From Hyphomicrobiales bacterium (GTDB lineage Bacteria > Pseudomonadota > Alphaproteobacteria > Rhizobiales > Aestuariivirgaceae), in assembly GCA_012032065.1 (NCBI GenBank), contig JAAURV010000006.1, positions 1 through 27,523 of the forward strand: a stretch of 27,523 nucleotides of DNA, written 5' to 3'. The first letter of the stretch is position 1; each line of letters begins with the position of its first letter. A model generated the notes under the pieces. The model ran no database searches and was not told the DNA's origin. It worked only from the letters and a program-made list of their open reading frames with translations. Positions 16,205 through 23,338 of this stretch are shown piece by piece. The position numbers were made by a program, and so were the translations under genes.

Positions 16205-16563
16205 CGGTTCCCATCCAGGCGGAATCGGCGACGGTGTCCCTCACCCATTGCTTTTCTGATGGTCGCACCGGACGTCGAAGCTATCAATGCCAAGTCCCTG
16301 CGGCGTTCGCGCCCGCGGGCGCGAAGCATTGACAGCCTCGCCGCCCGGCGCAGGTTCGCTGTGAAGCAATGAATGGGACATCATGGCGAGGCCTAATGCG
16401 AAGCCGCCACATCGATCCGTCGATTGCGTCACCGGAGGATTTGCAACAGAGCCGCGCTGGGTCAAGCCTTCGCGCCCTCTTTGGCGCGAACCCCGAAGGG
16501 GCTCGGGCTTGAGGCGGCGTGGCCCTGTTGCGATGCTCTCCGCGCAATGGACGGATCAGGCCT
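16205..16563. repeat. Gene-free stretch rich in inverted repeats
   Basis: No convincing gene is present. Several inverted repeats are visible: a perfect 20-nt palindrome at 16306-16325 (half-site TTCGCGCCCG); a hairpin at 16469-16490 built on the same TTCGCGCC half-site with a CTCTTT loop; GCCTCGCC (16335-16342) pairing with GGCGAGGC (16385-16392); and ATTGCTT (16247-16253) pairing with AAGCAAT (16364-16370). The region lies between the convergent hslU and xre genes. It may hold terminators, a degenerate repeat element or a structured RNA; none can be proven here. Confidence 0.5.
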
Positions 16564-16932
16564 CTAACGTCCCTTCTGCTTTCGCATATCCAACACGGCC
16601 AGCATCTCGCCGATGGCCTTGCCGTCGAGCTTGGCGATGTCGTCGGCTAAGCGGTTGGCGAGTTCGGTGGCTTTGGGATCGAGGCCGGAGGTATCGATGG
16701 TGACGCGCGGGTGCGAGATGCGGGCAAGGCGGGCGACTTCCTCGGCTTCGTCCCAGATGATGTTGAAATGCGAGATGATGCGCTGAATCAGATGCCAGCC
16801 GGGCCTGCCGCGTTTGCCGTGTTCGAGCGCGGAAAGGTAGGCGCTGGAGACGCCAATGTTTTCCGCCATGTCGCGGAGTGTCATGCCGCGCTCGGCGCGG
16901 AGCTTCCGCATCTTCTCGCCGAAGGGCGTCAT
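16564..16932 (-). CDS. XRE-family helix-turn-helix regulator
   Basis: This is a small cytoplasmic DNA-binding protein of 122 residues. The HTH_XRE domain covers about residues 5-58 (MRKLRAERGMTLRDMAENIG, VSSAYLSALEHGKRGRPG). A conserved C-terminal part follows (WDEAEEVARLARISHPRVTIDTSGL), which is seen in alphaproteobacterial relatives next to smr. The target genes are unknown. Its start overlaps the smr stop by 4 nt (ATGA), so it ends the tim44-mltA-smr operon. Confidence 0.9.
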   Translation of the reverse strand: MTPFGEKMRKLRAERGMTLRDMAENIGVSSAYLSALEHGKRGRPGWHLIQRIISHFNIIWDEAEEVARLARISHPRVTIDTSGLDPKATELANRLADDIAKLDGKAIGEMLAVLDMRKQKGR

Positions 16933-17492
16933 TGTTCGCGGATGCGGCGGAGCTTCACATAGAAGGCGCCGCCGCCGCCATGTTTCGGGTGAGCCGGCTG
17001 GAAGCCCGTCACGTGGGCGCGGAACTCCGGCTCGTGAAACCACTCGGGCACATGACGGCGCAAGCGCCCTTGCCTCTCCGGCGCATGAAAGTGTTGGCTG
17101 CCATGAAGCGTATGGCGGGCAAATGGCGAGTCTCCCTTGCCCGTGATGACAAGCACGGTGCGGTCGCCGCGATGACGGCGGCTCGCGAGAAAATGCAGGA
17201 GATGGCCGCGGGCGGCTTCGACGCTCGTGCCATGCAGATCGATGCGTCCGTCGATCTCGACATTGCCGCGGGTGAGCTTCTGCGCGGTGCGGCGGTCGAA
17301 ACCAGAAATCGGCGGTGGAGACGATTTCGAGAAATGCGGAACGATGGGCTGGATCGGCGGCTGCGCGACGTGCTTGGGTGACAAGATTTTGGGCGCGGCA
17401 GGTTTCTTGCGCCCCGATCCCGAAAGCGGCTTCACAGTGCGGACAATATCGTCCCACAGGCCGTGATCGCCAACCTGAAAGGGCCGTTTCAT
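16929..17492 (-). CDS. Smr/MutS2 C-terminal domain protein
   Basis: This 187-residue protein carries a C-terminal Smr domain (about residues 90-182), with the RIDLHG motif, RTVLVITGKG and the conserved HPKHGGGGAFYVKLRR end. Smr domains have nuclease activity in several proteins and are linked to ribosome-collision mRNA cleavage or DNA processing; the role of this stand-alone form is not established. The N-terminal part (DHGLWDDIVRTVKPLSG) is typical of the alphaproteobacterial family. The start at 17492 overlaps the mltA stop by 4 nt, and the stop overlaps xre by 4 nt. Confidence 0.9.
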   Translation of the reverse strand: MKRPFQVGDHGLWDDIVRTVKPLSGSGRKKPAAPKILSPKHVAQPPIQPIVPHFSKSSPPPISGFDRRTAQKLTRGNVEIDGRIDLHGTSVEAARGHLLHFLASRRHRGDRTVLVITGKGDSPFARHTLHGSQHFHAPERQGRLRRHVPEWFHEPEFRAHVTGFQPAHPKHGGGGAFYVKLRRIREQ

Positions 17493-18643
17493 TGCTGGGA
17501 CAGAAGCCGCGCCGCGAGGGTTTTGGGCAGAAGCACCGTCATGCGGCCGGGACTTTTCATGTGGCCCGCGGTGAGCGCCGCCTTCTCGCCCCAGCCCCAA
17601 TAGACATCTCCGCGTACGTGGCCCTTGATGGCAGTGCCCGTGTCCTGCGCAATCATGAGGTGGCGGAAATCTTCGAACTGCTGATTTGGGCCTGACGGCG
17701 TTTTCGTATCGAGCCAGATGGGCGTACCGAAAATCCAGAAGCCGCGATCGACAGCGAGACTGCGGAGCGGCGTCAACGACACTTTTGCCGCGCCAGGTGC
17801 GCCAAGATTTGGATCGGCCACCTCGACTTCACGGAAGAAAACGAAGGACTTGTTCTCCCACATCAGCTCACGCGCGGCTTGCGGGTTGGCCTTCATCCAG
17901 CCGCGCAGGGCTTGCATCGACATGTTGTCTTTGGTCAGCACGCCTCGCTCGACCAATACGCCGCCGATCCCTGTATAAGGCTGTCCTGACTTCGCCGAAT
18001 AAGCCAGACGGATCGCAGAACCATCCGGCAGGCGGATGCGGCCAGAACCTTGCACATGGATGAAGAAGGCATCGGCCCAGTCCTTGAGATAAGCAATCTC
18101 GAGGCGGCGGCCCTTCAGTGCGCCCTGCTCGATTTCCCTGCGGGTGAAATAGCTCTGCGGCTTGCCATCAACAAGGCGTCCGTATTTCAGGTTGCCGGGA
18201 TCGCCGTCCGAGCCCGGGAGAACTGTAAGGTCGTGAGGCTTACGGTAGACCGGAACCTGATACTCGCCGCCAAATTCACGGCTGCCCAAGGCTTCCGGTT
18301 CATAGTAGCCGGTGAACAGGCCTTCGGGCCGCTTGGGGTCGTTGACCTGCAGTGGCGTGAATTCGCTCTCGAAAAAGGCTTTCGCATCGCGTGCACCTTC
18401 AGCTTTGCGGCAGACTGCGATCCATTCCTCGCGGGTTCCGCCATGCTGTACGGGACGCTCGAAGGCGCGGCCTTCCTCGATGATCTCGCCGCAGGAGCGG
18501 CGGAAAGCAGCAAGCGCCGCTGCATGATCGTCGGCGGACCAGCCTTGCAGATCGGAGAAGCGGACGGGAGAGAGAATCGGCTGTGCGGCGGCGGTCATGA
18601 TCGAAGCCATGACCAAAACCGCGGCCAGGCACAAGAGCTGCAT
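17489..18643 (-). CDS. mltA: Membrane-bound lytic murein transglycosylase A family
   Basis: MltA cleaves peptidoglycan glycan strands with formation of 1,6-anhydromuropeptides. The 384-residue protein has a signal peptide (cleavage near AAA-QP, residue 21). The MltA barrel domain follows, with LFTGYYEPEALGS and IHVQGSGRIRLPDG, and then the C-terminal 3D domain with three aspartates in series (LAVDRGF, AQDTGTAIKG, RGDVYWG). Asp346 in RGDVYWG corresponds best to the catalytic Asp308 of E. coli MltA. No lipobox cysteine is present, so unlike the E. coli enzyme it is probably soluble in the periplasm. Its start overlaps the tim44 stop by 1 nt. Confidence 0.93.
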   Translation of the reverse strand: MQLLCLAAVLVMASIMTAAAQPILSPVRFSDLQGWSADDHAAALAAFRRSCGEIIEEGRAFERPVQHGGTREEWIAVCRKAEGARDAKAFFESEFTPLQVNDPKRPEGLFTGYYEPEALGSREFGGEYQVPVYRKPHDLTVLPGSDGDPGNLKYGRLVDGKPQSYFTRREIEQGALKGRRLEIAYLKDWADAFFIHVQGSGRIRLPDGSAIRLAYSAKSGQPYTGIGGVLVERGVLTKDNMSMQALRGWMKANPQAARELMWENKSFVFFREVEVADPNLGAPGAAKVSLTPLRSLAVDRGFWIFGTPIWLDTKTPSGPNQQFEDFRHLMIAQDTGTAIKGHVRGDVYWGWGEKAALTAGHMKSPGRMTVLLPKTLAARLLSQQ

Positions 18644-19359
18644 CAGCCCATCGCGTCGGTGGCGACCAGCTTCCAGTTGGGATCGCGGGAATTCACGTCG
18701 CGTTCGAAGGTCCAGATATCGATCACTTCGCGGATCTCTTTCGCATCGCCATCCACCACCGCGCCGCTCTTGTCGAGAGTCGCGGTGATCATCTGGCTGA
18801 CGAAGCGCATGGTGATGCTGGCGCGGCGGCTCTGGAGATCGGCGGCGGAGACTTCGGCATTATCGATGCCGACGAACTTGGTGTCCATGCGGAGGCCCTT
18901 CCGCGCACGCTCATCGATATCCGAGGCAAATCCTTCCATGACTTCGCGCGACAGGAGCGGCTTCAACGCCGTCTTGTCGCCTTGGGCGAAGGCTTCGACG
19001 ATCATCTCGTAAGCCATCCTGGCGCCATCGACGAACACCTTGGTGTTGAAGTTGCGGTCGGCGTTGGCAATCTGGGTCAGGCCATGGGCCGTGGCCGAGC
19101 CTTCCGCGGCATATCCCTCCCAGGCTTCCGCCACAGCCTCCGGCTGATCGGCAGAACCGGTTTGCGGCTTCTTGGCGTCATCGGGGAATTTGAGAACCTT
19201 GCCCTCGGCCGGCGCGGGCGTGTTCCTTGTGCGCGCGTAGGGATCGATCGGCGGCCGCTCGTTACCTGTGCGTTCGCCCAGAACCGAGCGCAGGCGCCAG
19301 AATACGATCAGCGCCACGGCGAGCAGGATCAGGTTGAGCGGGTCGAACATTTGGTCCAT
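18643..19359 (-). CDS. Tim44/TimA family protein
   Basis: This is a 238-residue inner-membrane-anchored protein with one N-terminal transmembrane helix (LILLAVALIVFWRLRSVLG). A proline- and lysine-rich linker follows, then a C-terminal Tim44-like domain (about residues 95-235, including FVDGARMAYEMIVEAFAQGD and DIWTFERDV). The family is the bacterial relative of the mitochondrial import motor protein Tim44; a role in membrane protein assembly has been proposed in Caulobacter. A second in-frame ATG at 19350 could also be the start. It is the first gene of the tim44-mltA-smr-xre operon and diverges from fxsA. Confidence 0.92.
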   Translation of the reverse strand: MDQMFDPLNLILLAVALIVFWRLRSVLGERTGNERPPIDPYARTRNTPAPAEGKVLKFPDDAKKPQTGSADQPEAVAEAWEGYAAEGSATAHGLTQIANADRNFNTKVFVDGARMAYEMIVEAFAQGDKTALKPLLSREVMEGFASDIDERARKGLRMDTKFVGIDNAEVSAADLQSRRASITMRFVSQMITATLDKSGAVVDGDAKEIREVIDIWTFERDVNSRDPNWKLVATDAMG

Positions 19360-19423
19360 CGGGTTTCCCGTGCCGGCTAGCGAACTTGGCCTGGCGGCGT
19401 TGAATCATGAGTGCCTGGACCCT

Positions 19424-19451
19424 TATATAGTAGCCTTGACCGGCGGTCCAA
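19424..19451 (-). promoter_or_regulatory. Candidate promoter of the tim44-mltA-smr-xre operon
   Basis: On the minus strand TTGGAC (19451-19446) and TATATA (19429-19424) are separated by 16 nt, giving a transcription start near 19417 and a leader of about 58 nt. The hexamers match the housekeeping consensus at five of six and four of six positions. Confidence 0.45.
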
Positions 19452-19488
19452 GTTGGATTGTCGCATTCTACCTCTCGGATTGCCACAC

Positions 19489-19957
19489 TTGCGTTTCATT
19501 CCCATCGTCTTCCTCGCCCTCTGTTTCGCCGAGATCGCCGCCATGATCTGGGTGGGAAGCCGGATTGGGGTGTTTTCCGTGCTTTTGCTGCTTTTTCTGG
19601 GGATCGTGGCGGGGGCGGCGCTCATCCGCTCCAGCGGGGCTAATGCCATGGCCGTGATGAGCCGCCAGGCCTGGTCGTTCCCGGGAAGTTTCCGAACAGG
19701 CGGCGAAGGGGTTGCTTCTGGGTATGGCTGGGCTTTTGCTGATTGTGCCGGGGTTTTTGAGCGATATCGCCGGGCTTGCGCTGCTGCTGCTGCCGCCCGT
19801 CCGGAGCCGGGTGGCGCGCTTTCTCGAAAGGCATGTGACCGTGGTCAAACCGGGTTCGACGCGGACCTATCCGGGCGGAGGTCCCGTAATCGAAGGCGAA
19901 GCCATCGAGGTTGGACCGGAGCATGGACCAAATAGCCCTCCGCCGTCTCTGCCCTAG
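19489..19957 (+). CDS. fxsA: FxsA family membrane protein (apparent frameshift)
   Basis: FxsA is a small inner-membrane protein; in E. coli its overexpression relieves phage T7 exclusion by the F factor, and its normal role is unknown. The first frame gives RFIPIVFLALCFAEIAAMIW, WVGSRIGVFSVLLLLFLG and GAALIRSSGANAM, all typical. The frame breaks at CCC 19680-19682. Removing one C joins RQAWSF to REVSEQAAKGLLLGMAGLLLIVPGFLSDIAG and a charged tail, about 155 residues. The start is uncertain: TTG at 19489 is chosen because homology begins there, with no strong ribosome site. It is divergent from tim44 and is followed 82 nt later by secB. Confidence 0.85.
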
Positions 19958-20039
19958 CGGCTTGCGGCACCTCACCTGCCGTGATAGCGAGCGGCCACAA
20001 GCTGGTGGTAACCGGCAAATCACGAGGCAAGGAATTCGC

Positions 20040-20654
20040 ATGGTGAAGACAGCAAAGCCAGCTCCACGGCGGCCGGCGGCCAAGACATCGGGCGGCAACG
20101 GATCATCCAAGACGGAAGCCCCGGCAACCCCTGCAGTGACGGCCGCAGCACCGAGGGCTGCCCAGGCCGTCAATATCCAGGCCCCGCCGCCGCAACCTGG
20201 CTCGCAGCCGACCATGCGCATTCTGGCGCAGTATCTGAAGGACTTCAGCTTCGAGAACCCGAACGCGCCCAAGTCGCTGGCGCCGCAGAGCAAGGCGCCC
20301 GACATCAACGTCGCGGTAAATGTCAACGCCCGTAACCTCGCGCCCACCGACTTCGAGGTTGAGCTTCATCTCGACGCCAAAGCGACTGTCGAGGGCAAGG
20401 CCATCTTCGCGGCGGAGCTGCTCTATGCCGGCGTGTTCCGTCTCGAGAACTTCCAGCAGAACATTCTGCACGCGGCTGTGTTGATCGAATGCCCGCGCAT
20501 GCTGTTCCCTTTCGCGCGGCAAATTCTGGCCGAGGCGACGCGGAATGGCGGGTTTCCGCCGTTGATGCTGGACCCCATCGATTTTGCCCAGATGTATCAG
20601 AAGCGGATGCAGGCGCAGCAGCAACAGCAGGCGGCGGCGGTGGCCAAGGCTTAA
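20040..20654 (+). CDS. secB: Protein-export chaperone SecB with a long N-terminal extension
   Basis: SecB is the tetrameric chaperone that keeps preproteins unfolded and passes them to SecA. The SecB domain spans about residues 58-192, with ILAQYLKDFSFENPNAPKSL, FEVELHLDAKA, ELLYAGVFRLENF, LIECPRMLFPFARQI and GGFPPLMLDPIDFAQMY. The C-terminal tail is glutamine- and alanine-rich. The N-terminal 55 residues are rich in Ala, Pro and Lys and much longer than in most family members. ATG 20040 with an AAGGA ribosome site is the best start; an internal start at MRILAQ (residue 59) would delete only the extension. Its stop codon overlaps the convergent dnaQ stop in a shared TTAA. Confidence 0.93.
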   Translation: MVKTAKPAPRRPAAKTSGGNGSSKTEAPATPAVTAAAPRAAQAVNIQAPPPQPGSQPTMRILAQYLKDFSFENPNAPKSLAPQSKAPDINVAVNVNARNLAPTDFEVELHLDAKATVEGKAIFAAELLYAGVFRLENFQQNILHAAVLIECPRMLFPFARQILAEATRNGGFPPLMLDPIDFAQMYQKRMQAQQQQQAAAVAKA

Positions 20655-21337
20655 GCTTCTCGCGGCCAGAGGCTGGCCTCGCCAAGCTCGGCTATAAGTT
20701 TGCGGTGGGCTTCGCGTTCTGCTTCGGTGATGCGCGGGGGGAGCGGCTGGGGCCGCATGGCGATTCCGCGCGAGGCGGATTGGGCAATTGAACCTCTGGC
20801 GGACGTTGCGAGTGTCAACGCTGTCTGCCTTCCGCCAACCAATTCGAGATAGACTTCCGCCAGCAGTTCCGAGTCGAGAAGCGCTCCATGCTTGGTGCGC
20901 TTGGAATTGTCGATGCCGTAGCGTTTGCACAGGGCATCGAGGCTGTTGGGGCCCATGGGATGACGTTTGCGGGCGATCTGCAGCGTATCGACGATGCGCT
21001 CCTCCAAAAGGATGGGCAGCTTGCAGTAGGAAAGCTCGGCATTGAGAAAGGCTGTGTCGAATGCGGCATTGTGGATAACGAGCGGCGCATCTCCGATGAA
21101 GGCAAGAAAGTCGTTCACAACCGAGGCGAACACTGGCTTGGGGCGCAGGAACGACGTGGTGAGGCCATGCACCGCTTCCGCTTCCTTCGGCATGTCGCGC
21201 TCGGGATTGATGTAGGCGTGGAAGGTCTTGCCGGTCGCCACGTGATTGATCAGTTCGAGCGCGCCGATCTCGACCACGCGATGGCCTTGGGCTGGATCGA
21301 GGCCGGTGGTTTCGGTGTCGAGTACGATTTCCCTCAT
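20651..21337 (-). CDS. dnaQ: DNA polymerase III epsilon subunit (3'-5' proofreading exonuclease)
   Basis: DnaQ proofreads replication errors within the Pol III core. Exo I REIVLDTETTGLDP carries the Asp-Glu pair at residues 7 and 9. Exo II lies in PLVIHNAAFDTAFL, and Exo III has KRTKHGALLDSELLAEVY with the catalytic His/Asp. The C-terminal part after residue 175 should bind the alpha subunit. It has 228 residues. The start at 21337 overlaps the coaE stop by 4 nt, and the operon ends here with the stop codon shared head-on with secB. Confidence 0.95.
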   Translation of the reverse strand: MREIVLDTETTGLDPAQGHRVVEIGALELINHVATGKTFHAYINPERDMPKEAEAVHGLTTSFLRPKPVFASVVNDFLAFIGDAPLVIHNAAFDTAFLNAELSYCKLPILLEERIVDTLQIARKRHPMGPNSLDALCKRYGIDNSKRTKHGALLDSELLAEVYLELVGGRQTALTLATSARGSIAQSASRGIAMRPQPLPPRITEAEREAHRKLIAELGEASLWPREA

Positions 21338-21927
21338 GACGCATTCGCTTTCAGTTTTTCGACGATTGCGGCAACCGCCCGGCTCGCAATTTCCAAAGTA
21401 TCGGTCGCGATGATGAAGTCCGCGCGCTTCCGCTTTTCGGCGTCCGGCATCTGCCGGTCCAGGATTCGCTTGAACTTTTCCACCGTCATTCCAGGCCGCG
21501 CCAGAGCGCGGCGCCGCTGCTCTTCCGCGTCCGCCGATACGACCGCGGTATAGTCGAAATCGCTTTCGCGGCCAGTTTCGAAGAGCAACGGGATATCGAG
21601 GACCACAAGCCTCTCGCCTTTCGCGCGGGCGGCTTCGATGAAGACGCATTCCGCCTTGCGCTCGAGCGGATGAACAACTGATTCCAGATCGCCAAGCGCC
21701 TGGGGATCGTCAGCTATCAAGCGCGAGAGAGTTTGCCGGTTCACCACGCCGTCCTTCACGGCTTCCGGAAACCGGCTGGCGATCAGCGGCGCTGCCGCGC
21801 CGCCCTTCCGGTAAAGCTTGTGCACTTCGGCATCCGCGTCGAACACGGGCACGCCAAGGCTCGCGAACATTTTGGCAGTTTCGCTCTTGCCCATGGCAAT
21901 CGAGCCGGTGAGGCCAAGGATGATCAT
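21334..21927 (-). CDS. coaE: Dephospho-CoA kinase
   Basis: CoaE phosphorylates dephospho-CoA in the last step of coenzyme A synthesis. The P-loop GSIAMGKS spans residues 8-15. PVFDADAEVHKLY carries the conserved Asp, and LVVLDIPLLFETG is the typical CoA-binding region. It has 197 residues from MIILGLTGS. Both ends overlap neighbours by 4 nt (aroE before it, dnaQ after it). The first CoA gene, coaA, lies in the his operon of this same window. Confidence 0.95.
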   Translation of the reverse strand: MIILGLTGSIAMGKSETAKMFASLGVPVFDADAEVHKLYRKGGAAAPLIASRFPEAVKDGVVNRQTLSRLIADDPQALGDLESVVHPLERKAECVFIEAARAKGERLVVLDIPLLFETGRESDFDYTAVVSADAEEQRRRALARPGMTVEKFKRILDRQMPDAEKRKRADFIIATDTLEIASRAVAAIVEKLKANAS

Positions 21928-22754
21928 GCCTTCATCACATCCTGCATGATGAGCTGCTCGAGTTCCGGCGTCACCGTTGGCCTGACGCCGAACCACAACT
22001 CGAACCCGCGAACCGCCTGATGCAGAAGCATGCCAAGTCCGCCTACGGTACGGTAACCAGCTTGGCGCGCGTCACGCAGAAACGCGGTTTCGAGCGGCAC
22101 ATAGACGATATCCGAGACCACCGCTGTCTTCGGCAGCGGACCCAAATCGATGTCGAGATCCGGTTGGCCGTGCATGCCAAGCGACGTTGTATTGATCAGC
22201 AGCGCAGCGCCGCGAAGCTCATCCGCGAGGCTGTTCCAGGCTCTCGCTTCGACGCCCGGCCCCATGTCTCCGCGCAGTTTTTCGGCGCGATCGAGGCTGC
22301 GATTGACGATCACCGTTTGCCCCGCTCCGGCGCTTTGCAGCGATGGGATAATCGAGCGCGCGCTTCCTCCCGCGCCGAGGATCACGACCTTGGCGTCCCG
22401 CAACGACATGGCCGGAAACTTCGACAGCAGGCTCGCCAGAAAGCCTTCGCCATCGGTGCTCGTTCCGTGGAGCTTTCCGCCGCGGACATAGACGGTGTTC
22501 ACGGCGCCGAGTTTGCGCGCGATATCATCAACACGATCCATCACAGCATAAGCCGCTTCCTTGTGCGGAATCGTGACATTGCATCCGGCGTATCCATTGG
22601 CCTTGAGATCGCGCAGAAAGTTTTCCACGTCTTGCGGCTCCACCGGCACCTTCTCGTAAGACCCTTCTATGCCAAGCGTCCTGAGCCAATAGCCGTGGAT
22701 GAGCGGCGAGCGCGAATGGGCAATTGGCCAGCCAATGACGCAGGCCTTCTTCAT
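21924..22754 (-). CDS. aroE: Shikimate dehydrogenase (NADP+)
   Basis: AroE reduces 3-dehydroshikimate to shikimate in aromatic amino acid synthesis. The substrate site includes HSRSPLIH and catalytic Lys65 in NVTIPHKE, with Asp101 in GTSTDGEGF. The NADP loop GAGGSAR is near residue 129 and VNRSLDRAEKL follows. It has 276 residues. The start at 22754 overlaps the maf stop by 4 nt. Confidence 0.96.
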   Translation of the reverse strand: MKKACVIGWPIAHSRSPLIHGYWLRTLGIEGSYEKVPVEPQDVENFLRDLKANGYAGCNVTIPHKEAAYAVMDRVDDIARKLGAVNTVYVRGGKLHGTSTDGEGFLASLLSKFPAMSLRDAKVVILGAGGSARSIIPSLQSAGAGQTVIVNRSLDRAEKLRGDMGPGVEARAWNSLADELRGAALLINTTSLGMHGQPDLDIDLGPLPKTAVVSDIVYVPLETAFLRDARQAGYRTVGGLGMLLHQAVRGFELWFGVRPTVTPELEQLIMQDVMKA

Positions 22755-23338
22755 GCCGCGACGATTCCCCTGCCGCGAAGAAAATCGAGCAACGGCAGGA
22801 TTGGCATGCCCAGAATGGTGAAGTGGCTTCCTTGGATGCTTTCGAAAAGCTGGATGCCGAGGCCTTCGATCTTGTAACCGCCGACAGAGGTCAGCACATC
22901 GCTTCCGCAGCGCTTCAGATACTCGTCGAGGAATCCGTCGCTGAACGCCCGCATGTGAAGTGTTGCAGTTTCTTGGTGATCGAAGACGATGGAGCCGTTC
23001 TCGGCGCAGCATATGGCGGAGATCAATGTGTGTCCGCCGCCGCGAAATTCCTTCAGCGAAATCCGCGCTTCCTCCATCGTCCGCGACTTGTTCCTTATCG
23101 CGCCATCAAGCACCGCGACTTGATCCGCGCCCAAAACCAGGACATTTGGATAGTTCCGCGATACCGCCAGCGCCTTTGCCTCCGCGAGCGCGCGGGCGAC
23201 AGTGGCCGGTTCCTTGCCCGCTAGGCTGACCTTGAGCGCATCCTCGTCGACACCCGCGACTTCGATGCCGAATTCAAGACCGGCATTGTGGAGAATCTGC
23301 GCGCGCGCCGAACTGGCGGAAGCGAGGATAAGCTTCAC
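22751..23338 (-). CDS. Maf family nucleotide pyrophosphatase
   Basis: Maf proteins hydrolyse non-canonical or modified nucleoside triphosphates (house-cleaning), and some affect septum formation. The N-terminal KLILASASSARAQIL carries the phosphate-binding Ser/Arg motif. LVLGADQVAVLDG replaces the more common ADTVV, and KSRTMEEARISLKEFRGGGHTL with VGGYKIEG follows. It has 195 residues. Overlaps of 4 nt on both sides place it between ppsR and aroE. The base specificity (dTTP, UTP or m7GTP types) cannot be assigned safely. Confidence 0.93.
   Translation of the reverse strand: MKLILASASSARAQILHNAGLEFGIEVAGVDEDALKVSLAGKEPATVARALAEAKALAVSRNYPNVLVLGADQVAVLDGAIRNKSRTMEEARISLKEFRGGGHTLISAICCAENGSIVFDHQETATLHMRAFSDGFLDEYLKRCGSDVLTSVGGYKIEGLGIQLFESIQGSHFTILGMPILPLLDFLRGRGIVAA

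Noticed and set aside
16284..16703. Small open frames on both strands in the gap after hslU
   Set aside because: The composition is dominated by Arg/Pro/Ala from GC-rich palindromes, with no ribosome site and no resemblance to known proteins; the region is better described as repeats.
18050..19012. Long plus-strand open frame (about 320 codons) across mltA and tim44
   Set aside because: It is antisense to two well-supported genes, has low-complexity composition typical of a GC-rich shadow frame, and has no recognisable motif.
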